This document shows positions 48,844 to 59,935 of a stretch of DNA of 64,000 bases, piece by piece. A model generated the notes under the pieces. The model saw only the letters and a program-made list of their open reading frames with translations. It was not told the origin of the DNA and made no database searches. The DNA comes from Meandrina meandrites (taxonomy: Eukaryota; Cnidaria; Anthozoa; Scleractinia; Meandrinidae), in NCBI GenBank assembly GCA_963693305.1, contig OY855912.1, positions 2,692,501 through 2,756,500 of the forward strand, read 5' to 3'. The stretch's first letter is position 1. Each line of letters starts with the position of its first letter. A program made the translations under genes and the position numbers.

Positions 48844-50089
48844 AATGTTTTATAATGTCCCGTGTGTACCTTGAGCTCAAAATAAATAATTTATTCCATT
48901 TGATAACGTATTTGTGATTTCGGAGGAAGTGTTCCACCAATTGAAACAATTGAAACAAGCCAACGTTGTAAATTTTCACAATTTCATGCCGGGATTTATC
49001 GGTCGAATTAAAATGTGAAGTGAAGTGAAGTGAAAGACTTACTTAATCATCCTGTAATTGACCTGAAGGCAGCCTTTATTAAAAAAAGAGATTCTGTTAT
49101 AAATAATTAAGAATTAAAATTTACCATCTTCATTATTTATTGCACATATGATGCTTTCGACATTGCTTATCCAAGCAGTATGCAATACTATTCAAAACCA
49201 ATTAAAACGTATATAGCATAGCTTACAGATATGCTATGACGTCATGCAGGTGTTTTTCCATCCTCTTCCCTTCCTCAGGAACAAAACAAAAACATCGAGT
49301 TGAAAAAAAAAAATTCGGAAAATCAATTTCCTTTTCCCTCATGCGTTGAGCAGAAGAACGGCAATTCTTCACCATAGGGCTTTCCATGACAGTTTATCGC
49401 CTTAAACGCTAGGCGTATACAACTGTTTATTTCGCAATTTCAAATTCTATACTTGACAATGCATTCACAGGAAGCCACAGTATATTTAAATAGAGTATTG
49501 ACATTATAATTTTTATTTTTGTCACTGATCTGGTAATAACTTTGTATACCTGTCAAAGGCTTAGGCGCGATTTCTGAAGGGGGTTTTCAATTAAACATAG
49601 TTTCATGCATTAATACTTTTAATTTAAGTGAAAGGACTTTATACCCAGAAAGACATACAGCGGTGTGTATCAGAGATAAAAGGGAGTTTGCACGCTCCCA
49701 TCCTTGCGTTTCTTCCCTAAAGGAAAATATTGATAGGACTAACCGAATATCAAAGAAAACACCAAAGTACACGGAACGGGTAGGCAAAAACTGATATTTC
49801 TCAATTTATATATCTTAGTTTTTTTTGGTGGGAACATCAATTGAATGTTTTAAACTTAGTACAATCAGAAATGTGCATCAGAAAGTCTTCGTCTACGCAT
49901 TTTTCTTAATGCCCTCAAGTCGTTAAAAATAATAAGACCTGGAAAGCCGAAGCGGATATAACAAAACCATTTTCTTCATTTAAATTAAAAAGCTGTGCTA
50001 CATTTCTCTGTGCGAAAGTGCAGTGAAATATGGTCAGTAAATTCAATGAAAAACTATTTTTTTATTTAATTTCCTTCTTCTTTTTGCAG

Positions 50090-50145
50090 GTTTCAATACG
50101 ATAAACTGTGGGAAGAGAAAACTATTGAGTGTAATTTCCATCAAG
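50090..50145 (+). other. Putative non-coding leader exon of gene D
   Basis: It follows a strong acceptor (CTTCTTTTTGCAG) and is conserved in unit E, while flanking intron diverges. It ends CATCAAG before a GT, with an alternative donor AAG-GTAAAC at 50192. It has no ATG, so likely 5' UTR. An upstream partner exon ending GGAACGG-GTAGG near 49779 is also conserved in unit E. Confidence 0.4.
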
Positions 50146-51171
50146 GTTACAAGATTTGATTGTGGAGTGTTGTGATTTCACACATAAGAAGGTAAACACG
50201 GACATGGGATTTTAATTCTCTTTCTTCCTTCTCTTTGCAATACACTAGTAATATCGTTTTACTTGCCGTTTGTTTTCTTTCGTTAAATTGCTTGAGATGT
50301 TCCTTCCTAGGTGCACAAAATATTCATATTTTATACAAATTCTCGGTCATTACGTAATTTCCTTAGCAAAATTGCTAACCAATTTCCTGCATTCAAGATT
50401 CTCTTCTAGTTTTGAGCGTTTTTTGAAGACCAAGTGTCACTGAGAGTTTTCTGAAAATGAAAAAAAATATTTCACTGGAAATAAACTTAAACTTATATCA
50501 TTTAAATTAAAAAAAAATCCCTCTGCTTGTCAAGTACTTCTAAGCTGGTAACAAGTGTTTGCAAAAAAAGGTACCGCCTCAATTTATATTAACGCATCAC
50601 TAAAATTTATTTACGGTTCTTAAAGCAATCGCTTTAGGCAAGATTTTATAAGCTTCTGCTCATTGTCGAAATGTATTGTTGGAGCTTACTCATAAACTAT
50701 AATAAAACATAACAAGTAGGCGAAATGCCCTACAAAAAGCTTTTGAGTTTATGTCTTTAACATAATTGGTTTCCAGTTAATGAATTGTTTTTTAATGTTT
50801 AAATGTCAGAGCTATTCAAAAAGCCTGAGACATGGAATAAATCATACGAGAAAGTCATTATTTAAATAAAATAAACAATTTTTCTATATTGTTTTATAAG
50901 TTGATAGAAAAGCTCGGTGGTAAAAAGAGGGTTTTCAAAAATATCTTTTAGCTGCAAGTCTTCAACCTAAAGCTTTGACGAATAATTCATCGAAGACTTA
51001 TCCTGGTTACTCGTCCATTTCTCTGCCCATTACTCTTTCCAAATTTCACGTATGACGTATCCCTTAGAACGTAAAAAGTACTGCAGTCGAGTAGGTTGTA
51101 TAGATGGCGTAGAGAGTATAAAGGAAACTTGATTGTGTCATTACCATAAATACCATTTCCATACAGTTACC

Positions 51172-51356
51172 TTAGGGCGCGTTCGTTTGGGAATGTTCTG
51201 GAATAAGAATATATTCCGGCTATTCTGCTCCTGGTAGCAGAATAGCCGGAATGGAAATCCAAGTATTCCGGAATAGGAAGAGCAGCCAAACGAACGCTAA
51301 CTTGCATTATTCCAATTATTCTTATTCCGGATTGATCCCAAACGAACGCGCCCTTA
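51172..51356. mobile_element. Harbinger-like MITE, GGGCGCGTTCG family, TTA target
   Basis: The 179-bp body 51175-51353 has inverted ends GGGCGCGTTCGTTTGGGA / TCCCAAACGAACGCGCCC and TTA on both sides. A 3-bp TWA-type duplication fits PIF/Harbinger. A second copy lies at 61448-61624. Confidence 0.85.
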
Positions 51357-52108
51357 ATAGTATATCGCAGTGCAGATTGTGGTCTGGTTCGTTAAGAAAG
51401 AGACGTTCGTTTATCGATGGATAGACGAACCTTCGAAAGCGCGTAGCTGCCCAAGAGGGAATAAATCACTCTTACTGATAATCCTTTTTTTTAATAGATT
51501 AGTCACTAGGCTATGCTAAATTATTTAATAGATTAGGCACTAGGCTATGCTCAAAAATTAAGAGAACATTTGCTTTGGCCCTGTCGGCTTTGATAGCTGG
51601 ATTCACTGGGTTATGCCGGAGCCAAATTTTCACAAAAAGGGATTTTGCTGCGTAGCACTCAAATAGTTAACAATAAGTGGTAAATAGTGTTTCTGTAGTG
51701 CTTTCAATACTATAAAAACAGACGTTTCGGGTTGATGGATAGAAAGCATGCGATAGGCATACTATCTAGGTACGCACTTTTAATACCTGTTCTCATTTCT
51801 GTTCTTATTTTATTTATTATTATTAAGGTCGCAACGAGGTGTGTGGGATCAGAAATTACAGCGATGGAATCACGAAACAGAGCCGAAAACCAGAGCTACC
51901 GACATTTTGGTTTAAAAATGTGTGAAAAACACAGTCATTAAAGAAACTAAATACCTCATTACGTCCCAGTGTTCTACTACTCTTGCCTCAGCCATTATTC
52001 AGTATTGGAAGATAGAAAATGATTACTGTTCAACCATTTGTACAGTCAAAACAAACCATAATCTTTTATGTTTACTCTTTTATTTTCTTTGTGTTCTAGA
52101 GATCGACC

Positions 52109-53098
52109 ATGACAAACAACTCTTCGCAATCATTACAGCACCACGCCTCTGTCCCTGTAGCAACACAAAGTTATGTAACCACTTCTGAAGTCAAAAGCTG
52201 GTGTGCTGCCTTTGCTACCGAAGCTGTGGTTGTGGCAATAGGAAACTTGTTCATCATTACCGTCTTCGCCAAAACACGTGACATGCGAAGACAGCATCGA
52301 CATTACTTCCTGATGAACTTAGCGGTGGCTGACTTTCTAGTAGGAGCCTTTGCAGAACCGCTGTTTGTTTACATCTTGGGGGGATATTACGATTTGTGGA
52401 ATTTTAGATACAAAGACATCCTTTTCAAGGCCAGTATATTCCTTGACATGTTTTCAGGGATTTCTTCCATTGCTTTCCTCGCCGCGATTGCTCTTGAAAG
52501 ACTTTACGCCACGCTGTACCCAGCCAAATACAGGGCAACGAAAGACGCGAGCTATGCTGTTGTGACCTTTCTGCTGTGGGTTAGCTCCGCCATCATTCCA
52601 AGCATAAGAATCTATTTAGGAAATGATTATATCTCATTGTACGTATGGATGCCCGTACTTTGCCTTCTGTTGCTGGTTATCGGCGTAGCTTACATTGTTA
52701 TTTGGGCTAAGGTCCTGTTTTTCAGCTCAAAGCGCTTGAATCAAAGCCGTGAAAGACGTTTGAACGTGACCGTGTCAATTTTAACCCTCGCGTCTCTATC
52801 AACATGGCTGCCGTTTATAATCTTGAACACAGTGAGCATGTTTGAACCAGTTAGTCTTACAGCTGTGTACGCTACTAAAGTTCTTCATTACGGTAATTCG
52901 TTGGTCAACCCTTTCTTGTTTGCTTTAAAAATGCCCAAGTTCAGACAAGCCGCAAAGAGCATATTTTGCAGCGCGCGACGAAAAGCAGCCGGGAATCGAG
53001 CATCACTACTGAAACGAGAGTTTTCCTCGAAGAGTTTGGAATCTTCATGCCCGCAAACTTGTCGGCGAAATCCGGATATTGAAAGTACAACCGTTTGA
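52109..53098 (+). CDS. Class A GPCR, family 2 copy D (single coding exon)
   Basis: A 329-aa seven-TM receptor in one exon. Asn-linked glycosylation sequons lie at residues 3-6. TM1 has GN (N46), TM2 LAVAD (D75), TM3 ends ERL (130-132) instead of DRY, TM4 has W157, TM6 has TWLPF (W233, P235) and TM7 NPFLF (267-271), with Phe in the usual Tyr place. TM3 has no Cys at its outer end and loop 2 has none, so the canonical disulfide is absent. The tail is basic and Ser-rich. The ATG lies nine bases after an acceptor (CTAG, 52098-52099), conserved in gene E, so the 5' UTR is spliced. An AATAAA at 53343-53348 is a likely polyadenylation signal. General layout recalls amine/adenosine/melatonin-type receptors, but the ligand cannot be assigned. 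Confidence 0.92.
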   Translation: MTNNSSQSLQHHASVPVATQSYVTTSEVKSWCAAFATEAVVVAIGNLFIITVFAKTRDMRRQHRHYFLMNLAVADFLVGAFAEPLFVYILGGYYDLWNFRYKDILFKASIFLDMFSGISSIAFLAAIALERLYATLYPAKYRATKDASYAVVTFLLWVSSAIIPSIRIYLGNDYISLYVWMPVLCLLLLVIGVAYIVIWAKVLFFSSKRLNQSRERRLNVTVSILTLASLSTWLPFIILNTVSMFEPVSLTAVYATKVLHYGNSLVNPFLFALKMPKFRQAAKSIFCSARRKAAGNRASLLKREFSSKSLESSCPQTCRRNPDIESTTV

Positions 53099-53342
53099 CT
53101 GTTTAGTGTAATAACGCTTAATGAATTTCTTCAATCAAACACAAAACTGTTTTCCATGGAATACTATAGAGCTATGCAAAGAGCTCTGTGCAAGGCAAAA
53201 GGGAGTTTAGGAAACCACAACGGCAACAGGAACGATAGAGAACATTGGGACAGAGAAGATTTAAAGAAAAGTATAATAGCTCTGCACGTGCGTTATAAAT
53301 CTTGCTACACTTTTAGTTGTCCTCTGCAAAACAGCATCGTGA

Positions 53343-53348
53343 AATAAA
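53343..53348 (+). terminator. Polyadenylation signal of gene D
   Basis: AATAAA 245 bases past the stop, at the position matching AATAAA 59916-59921 after gene E. Confidence 0.55.
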
Positions 53349-53639
53349 CCAACTCTGCGTTTTATGAAGAACGCGAGCCACAACGCAAATTTTCAAGTTT
53401 TTTTTTCACGGATCTAAACGCTGCCTTTACATATTGAGCCAGATGATTGCTGTATAAACTCAGTGAGCGAATGTTGGTTATCATTAGATTTACATAACTT
53501 TATTTTGGAATCGAATGAACCAGTTAAACTCCCCAAAGATATTAAATCTGAAACCCTTACTGAAAATGTTTTGATCGATCATAATGAATAAAACACATCA
53601 TTCGATGCATTTTTTCTTGTTCCTTTGCATTGGCAGAGA

Positions 53640-54060
53640 GCCGACCACGTTATCTGCCAGCTGCCTACAAATAAAGAAAAACACTTAAATCAAACGCCAC
53701 ACTCGGACCCAACCCACGGAATCGCGCACTACCTCTCGGAACGAGTTACTTCATTGGTTCTTAAAACAATAGATAACAGGTCATAACAATGTTCCTGGCC
53801 CTGAATAACAATAGAGGCAGTGTTTACAACAGGCGAATAAAAATAGAAGGCCTGGCCAGTACCTAACGCATGCGCACAGCCATATCACCTGGGCAGTGAC
53901 AGCCAGGGACAGCTGTTTCGACCTTGTTAGGCCTCATCAGCATGGCATAGTCGTAGGGCAGCAATAGAACTAAAAGCCCTATGTAGTCTGCCCTTTACTG
54001 CCGAGGCGGCTGTAGAACACACCTTTTACGCGCCAACACGACACAACGCAAATAAAGGCC
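53640..54060 (-). mobile_element. Retrozyme- or Penelope-LTR-like segment around a hammerhead
   Basis: A block of non-coding sequence between units D and E that is GC-richer than its surroundings and carries the hammerhead motif on the minus strand. Boundaries are approximate. It has no reverse transcriptase frame. Confidence 0.4.
53902..53946 (-). ncRNA. Type I hammerhead ribozyme motif
   Basis: Minus strand, 5' to 3': stem I strand GCCATG, the core box CTGATGA, stem II GGCCT/AGGTC with loop AACA, the core box GAAA, a short stem III closed by AGCT, the cleavage triplet GTC, and stem I strand CCTGGC. Stem I pairs at five of six positions. All conserved core nucleotides are present. Hammerheads with very short stem III are known from Penelope-like elements and metazoan retrozymes, so it probably self-cleaves in transcripts of such an element. 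Confidence 0.8.
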
Positions 54061-54920
54061 TGTTCATGTCCATCGTTATCATTTTCATATTTTATTTTAT
54101 TACTATTTACTATTATTTTTACTGATAAATTGGAACCGGTTTTATTTTAATTTTTTATGTCGTAACCTTTCCTATTTTTTAAAATCATTTTTTTTTATCA
54201 AATCTTTGCCTTCACTGAGAGCTATGTTCACTTCGACCAACGAGAGCTAGGATTTCGTTTCTCACCCACGACTGCAGCGAACAATGGTTTATTGCATCTG
54301 CAGTCTACGAAATTTACAGTCTACGAAAACTGCGGGAAAGTAAAAAATTGATGGAACTGTAACTTGTGATTAGAAATTCTTGATATATCTTGCCTGATAC
54401 AACTCCTTTCCCGAAAATCAGGAACTATCGACGGGAAGAATTTTATTTCTGATTTTTCGAAATTTCATGATGGTATGACTAAGAAGCATCTTGAAGAAAC
54501 TGGTTCTAATTTATCTTAATCTACTTAAGTTGCAACAATCGTTGCTAATTTTTTTTGTATTATGATTACTTCATAGATGTTTTTCTGTCGTAGAAAATCA
54601 TTATTTTGATATAAGTACTTTTTTACATCAGAAAAAATGACTTCAATTACAAAAAGTTCTCGTTTTAACATATTTTATTCCGGCTTACTTGTGTGAATGG
54701 AATGCTTCTTTCGCACGCCACTTTCCTCCCAAGTAAGACATCAGTCCAGTACCCGAGAGCTTTTGGTCGATTCACCTAAAAAGGCACTATCATCAAGTCA
54801 AAATATCACAGAGCGATTATCCGGTTTAAATCACGGTAAAAAGGCTCTGAAAGGCTCTAAACACCTGAAATATATTTAGAAAAAAAATTCAAAACACATC
54901 CGTCAAAACGAATGACAAAG
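54061..54920. other. Gene-free interval between units D and E
   Basis: AT-rich with no supported gene; open frames are short and unconserved. Confidence 0.4.
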
Positions 54921-55848
54921 TTTACAGATTTTGCTGGGACGTCATGCAGATTTTCTCCATCCTCTTCCGTAGGACCGCCTTTGTGTAGCCAAAACAAAAA
55001 CACTGAGTTGAAAAAAAATCGGAAAACTAATTTCCTTTTCCCTCGCACTTTGGCTAGAAGAACGGAAATTCTGCACCAGTGCTATTCATGAAAATTATCG
55101 CCCTGAACTCTAGGCATACATCACTGACTATTTCGAACCGTATAATTTAATTTTGGCCCGGTCGGTGTATTGTGTCGGAAAAGCACAGTAGATTTTTGCA
55201 CCTTGACACCTTAAAGTAAGAATACTAACAGTATATATGTTACTGATTCGGCAATCACCTGGCGTTTCAAATCAGCTTTTGTGTATCTTTAAAAGGCCTC
55301 GGCGTGATTTCTGAAGGCGGTCTGAATTAATCATGATTTTATACTTAAATTATTTTAAGCAAAAAGCACACGTAGAACAGATGTTTGCATGATGATTAAA
55401 GGGAGTTTGCAGGCTTTCATCCTCGTTTCTTTACTTTAAGGAGAATATTGGAACAACCATCTGAATAGCACAGACTGAAAATACCAAATCAGACGGAACG
55501 GGTAGGTAAAAACTGATTTTTTCAAATGGTACTTATGTCTATTTTTTTTTTTGCCAAAAAGATTAATTATCTGATTTTGATTAAGTACAATCAGAAAGGA
55601 ACGTAAGAAATTCTTTATCTAAGTGTTCTGCTTTATGTCCTCAGTCCATTAAAATGAAATTAATGTAACTTGAATACTGGAGCGGCCGAAGTAAAACCAT
55701 TTTCGGTGTAAATTAAGCACATCAATATTTTGTGAAACTTTGCATTTCTCAACCTCATGTGAAGTAAGGTATAAAACGCCAAATATTAAATTACGATAAA
55801 TATGAGCGGTTATTGGAAAAAGTACGTTTTTTTCTTTTCTTTTTGCAG

Positions 55849-55913
55849 GCTCAACTACGATAAACTGTAAAACGGAAATTATTTCCGGGATCTTGAGTTC
55901 GACGTCCATCAAG
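55849..55913 (+). other. Putative non-coding leader exon of gene E
   Basis: The counterpart of 50090-50145, after acceptor CTTTTTGCAG, sharing ACGATAAACTGT and CCATCAAG-GTT. The upstream partner exon probably ends near 55501-55505 at GG-GTAGGT or GTAG-GTAAA. Confidence 0.4.
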
Positions 55914-57082
55914 GTTGGAAGATATTTACTGATTGTGTGGAAGGTTTTCTATGCAGCATTGTAAGACAGATAGAACGCGATCTTTCATTCCAAGGTTTTT
56001 AATTCGAACTCCTCTCTCTCCTTTTTAACTTAGATGTTTAAAAACCGTCAGTAACTTTCTTTTCATTTTCCTCTCTGTGCTCATTCCTTAAGTGTTGCTC
56101 TCAGTGTGAATTGCTTGTGATATGTGTTTTACTTGAAGCGTGCAAAATACATTTTACATTCTTTACAATAACATTATGGATGATTCCTAGCTTAGAAAAA
56201 TTGCTAACCGATTTTTCGCGCTCAAGATTCTCATATAGTGCTACAGGAAAACTAATCTAAGAGTTTTGAGATAAACTAAAGTAAGATTTGTACCGGAGAT
56301 AAACGTAAATTTCATATCATTTAAATGAAGAAAATCCGTCTATTTGTCAAATACTAACGAGTGTTTGCAAAAAGGCAGCGCCTTAATTCATGTTAACGAG
56401 ACAGTTTCCCGACTGATTATTAAACGTCCTTTTTTTCTTCCAATTTATATTTCCAATTTCCACCAAATATACAAATAAATTGGATAGAAATGATTTTACA
56501 GAGCAAAATATAACATGTATTCTGGGGTTAAAAGAACAGGATTGCAAGGATGGAAGTGGATTGCATGTACAGTTCATAAAATCGGGATGTCAAGAAATCA
56601 AAAGTTCCACTTCGGTAAAATTTTGAATCTTTAGTCATGTATTTTGCTTTAACCAAATTGTGGTGTTTTTTCCTCGGTTTCAAGATAATAAAGCAAGTTT
56701 ATAGCCAGCTCCCGGCCATTCTTATCAAAACACGATATATAACCAGGACACTGTCGCTTTAACTCATCATCAATAAGATTCTAAAAGCAATCGCTTGAGG
56801 CAAGATTTTCAGCCTCTGCTCGATATGAAAAAGGTGTTATTGGATTTTACTCATAAACTATAATCATGAAACATCAAAATATTGAGGCGAAATGTCGAAA
56901 AAAAAGCTTTTCAAGATAATTGCTAGACACGAATGGTTTGCAGCTAATTAATTATTTTTGTTGTCTACATTTTTAACTTCAGCTGTCTGAATTATGCAAA
57001 GCGCCAACTGCTCCTCTTCTAATAAAATCTTTCGAGCGAGCCATGCGATTATTTTTATGTACTTTTTAATAAATGAGCAGCA

Positions 57083-57141
57083 GTGTTTTATCAAGTTTAA
57101 AACACGAGGCGCAGCCGAGTGTTTTAGGCTTGATAAAACAC
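57083..57141. repeat. Hairpin with GTGTTTTATCAAG ends
   Basis: GTGTTTTATCAAG...CTTGATAAAACAC with inner AAAACAC / GTGTTTT, in the gene E intron. Confidence 0.65.
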
Positions 57142-57784
57142 GAACTGCGAATTTATCGAACGGCTTCAAAATCTTCTGATGTAGATCAACTAATGCTAGC
57201 ATTCATATTTAGATTTGGGGCTATTTTGGCCTAGAAAATTGGACGTAAAGTTTAGCCGTGTCTTTATCAGATATAAAGACACTCATTAAACATTTATTTC
57301 TTTTGTATTTTCTTTATGAATTATTAATGAGTTTTTGAAGAATAAGTAATAGTTTTCAGAATAAGCAAGTTTTGTATAACTTTAATTTCAACTGTGAATC
57401 TGCTCGAATATCTCCTGAAAACAAAACGATAAGGATGACCAAAGTAACAAGTTCCCTAAAAGTTCAAAGTCAATTTGAATTGGTAATAAATGCCCTGGGG
57501 ATGAATTAACGATATGCAAATAGTGGTATAAAAAAGAGAAACACGCAATCTACTCTAGTCCGCGACAACGAGTGGTTGGCACCCGCCCACCATCCATGCG
57601 AGGAAGTCGGTTTGTAGTCTCAGCCTGGCGATCTACTGACCTGGTTTGGGCTTGTCCTGATCAAAGCGATTCTCAGTACCTTCATGTCATGAATAACAAT
57701 ACCCAGGGCAGAATTTTGCACTTTATTACTCCACTATTGCGCCATTTTACCATATAAGGGCAAAAGAACGCGCAAAATATGGTG

Positions 57785-57936
57785 TATTTATACCATGCCA
57801 TAGAAAATACAGCCAATCAGAATACAGGAAAGCCGTTGTATATTCGACGGTATTCAACCCAACCTTCCCATCGTGCGCTGCGGTCTTATTCTCGACGAAA
57901 TTTAGTTAGCGTATTTTCTATGGCATGGTATAAAAT
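57785..57936. mobile_element. Inverted-repeat element 1 in gene E intron
   Basis: The 26-bp arms TATTTATACCATGCCATAG... and complement (57785-57810, 57911-57936) enclose ~100 bases of non-coding sequence. Confidence 0.65.
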
Positions 57937-57943
57937 AGTTACA

Positions 57944-58089
57944 CAACACTTTCTCGTGGTATACTATGGAATATCCCACTTGTCACTTGTATTTTCTTCG
58001 TATACACACTCGCCTAAAGGCTCGTGTGTATACCGAGAAAATACAAGTGACTCGTGGGATATTCCATAGTATACCACGAGAAAGCGTTG
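57944..58089. mobile_element. Foldback element 2 in gene E intron
   Basis: A near-perfect palindrome of ~145 bp, outer CTTTCTCGTGGTATACTATG and inner CGTATACACACTCG arms around CCTAAAGG. Adjacent to element 1; unit D lacks both. Confidence 0.75.
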
Positions 58090-58658
58090 CATAACTAGTA
58101 TATAAAAGTGTAGTATAGATGGCCGAAAAAGCAAATGGGAAGGTTCGTGATGACGTCATTAAGTATTAATATGTATAAAAGGGATAAACGATGCATTCTA
58201 TCCGCATCCTGAGTTTTCTATTAGCGAAAAGTCAACGATGCACACTCTAAAGGACTGCCAGACACATATCCTACAATTTTGTAAGCCAAAACTCAAGAAC
58301 AACTTTCCATGTCTAGAGTAATACCCGCACCGTCGTGTTCTATCAGCGAGCAGACAACAGTGGATCAGATGATCCAATCAAATTTACGGATTTCCAATAC
58401 AACACGCCGAGTATCTGATTGAAGCAAAAACTCGAGTTTAATGTTCATGGCTAGTTACTACCTCTTCTTGCACTCTGATGATTGATGACGTCAAAAAGAA
58501 CATTTTCTTTTTGATACCTATATAGTATAGCCCGGTGGAGGATGGTTAAGCAAGCACTATCTAATTAACAATGTCACTGCGTGGTCGTGGTTTCTATCGA
58601 CTAAGAAGAGGGTATTTATGCTAACTCTTTTATTTTATTTGTGATCTAGAAATCGACC

Positions 58659-59651
58659 ATGGCAAACAACACTTCGCAGTCAGAACAGCTCAACAACTCC
58701 ATCGATATGGTAACACCAAGTCACATGGCGACTTATGTAGTCAAGGGCTGGTGTGCCACTTTTGCTGTTGAAGCTGTGGTTGTGGCAATAGGAAACCTGT
58801 TCATCATTACAGTCTTCGCCAAAACACGTGACATGCGAAGACAGCATCGACATTACTTCCTGATGAACCTAGCGGTGGCTGACTTTCTAGTAGGAGCCTT
58901 TGCAGAACCGCTGTTTGTTTACATCTTGGGGGGATATTTCGACCTGTGGAGTTTTAAATACAAAGACATCCTTTCCACTGCTAGTATATTCCTTGACATG
59001 TTTTCAGGGATTTCTTCAATTGCTTTCCTCGCCGCGATTGCGCTTGAAAGACTTTACGCCACGCTGTACCCAGCCAAATACAGGGCAACGAAAGACGCGA
59101 CCTACGCTGTAGTGACCTTTCTGCTGTGGGTTAGCTCCGCCATCATTCCAAGCATAAGAACTTATTTAGGAAATGATTACATCTCGTTGTACGCATGGAT
59201 GCCCGTACTTTGCCTTCTGTTGTTTGTTATCAGTTTAGCTTACATTGTTATTTGGGCTAAGGTCCTGTTTTTCAGCTCAAAGCGCTTGAATCAAAGCCGT
59301 GAAAGACGTTTGAACGTGACCGTGTCAATTTTAACCCTCGCGTCTCTATCAACATGGGTGCCTTTCATAATCTTGAACACAGTGAGCATGTTTGAACCAG
59401 TCAGTCTTACAGCTGTGTACTCTACTAAAGTTCTTCATTACGGTAATTCGTTGGTCAACCCTTTCTTGTTTGCTTTAAAAATGCCCAAGTTCAGACAAGC
59501 CGCAAAGAGCATATTTTTAAACGCTCGACGAAAAACGACCTGGAGACGAACATCACCATTAATGAGACGAGAGGTTTCTTCAAAAAGTTTGGGATATTCA
59601 AGTTTGCCAAGTTGTCGGCGAAATCCCGAAATCCAGAGCTCTACTGTTTAA
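58659..59651 (+). CDS. Class A GPCR, family 2 copy E (single coding exon)
   Basis: A 330-aa receptor, nearly identical to gene D through TM2-TM7. The N-terminus (residues 1-30) and C-tail differ most: sequons at 3-6 and 12-14, and an extra Arg-rich stretch in the tail. Key residues match gene D: N46, D75, ERL (130-132), TWVPF in TM6, NPFLF in TM7, and no TM3/loop-2 Cys pair. Changes inside the helices are few and mostly conservative (loop 1 YYDLWNF to YFDLWSF, KDILFK to KDILST, TWLPF to TWVPF). The ATG again follows a CTAG acceptor (58648-58649) by nine bases. Polyadenylation signal AATAAA at 59916-59921. The frame is fully open, so D and E are probably both expressed, perhaps with different timing given the diverged introns. 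Confidence 0.92.
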   Translation: MANNTSQSEQLNNSIDMVTPSHMATYVVKGWCATFAVEAVVVAIGNLFIITVFAKTRDMRRQHRHYFLMNLAVADFLVGAFAEPLFVYILGGYFDLWSFKYKDILSTASIFLDMFSGISSIAFLAAIALERLYATLYPAKYRATKDATYAVVTFLLWVSSAIIPSIRTYLGNDYISLYAWMPVLCLLLFVISLAYIVIWAKVLFFSSKRLNQSRERRLNVTVSILTLASLSTWVPFIILNTVSMFEPVSLTAVYSTKVLHYGNSLVNPFLFALKMPKFRQAAKSIFLNARRKTTWRRTSPLMRREVSSKSLGYSSLPSCRRNPEIQSSTV

Positions 59652-59915
59652 CACAAAATTTGTGTAGTGGGCGTATTGAGCTAAATTCATTTTATTTCAC
59701 GTGCTAAAGCTCTTTTACCATCAAATACTATAAGACAATTTAAAGCAATACAAACAGCTTTGTACACTACAAATAGGAGTTTAAAGAATCCTCAAGGGCA
59801 ATGACAGTATGAAGGTCGCGAAAACTTAACTCGGAGCCGAAAGACGACCCAGCACGTGTGATATACAGCGTGGTAGAATTCTAGCTGTCCTCTTCAAAAA
59901 GCCCAGTTCAACGTG

Positions 59916-59921
59916 AATAAA
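59916..59921 (+). terminator. Polyadenylation signal of gene E
   Basis: AATAAA 265 bases past the stop, in a block (CGTGAATAAAC) matching the one after gene D. Confidence 0.55.
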
Positions 59922-59935
59922 CAAGTAATTGTACT

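Larger units (their letters stand above)
49221..53360 (+). repeat. Tandem duplication unit D (gene D with leader and 3' UTR)
   Basis: It aligns with 54921-59935. Shared blocks begin at TTACAGAT..GACGTCATGCAG and include the leader exons, the coding exon and the AATAAA signal. Unit D alone holds the 51175 MITE; unit E alone holds the 57.8-58.1 kb palindromes. Confidence 0.75.
54921..59935 (+). repeat. Tandem duplication unit E (gene E with leader and 3' UTR)
   Basis: Partner of 49221-53360. Leader-exon blocks and the coding exon are the best conserved parts; introns align in patches. Confidence 0.75.

Noticed and set aside
51700..51760. Another hammerhead near GACGTTTCGGG
   Set aside because: GAAACGTC is present on the minus strand, but no CUGAUGA box or pairing stems precede it.
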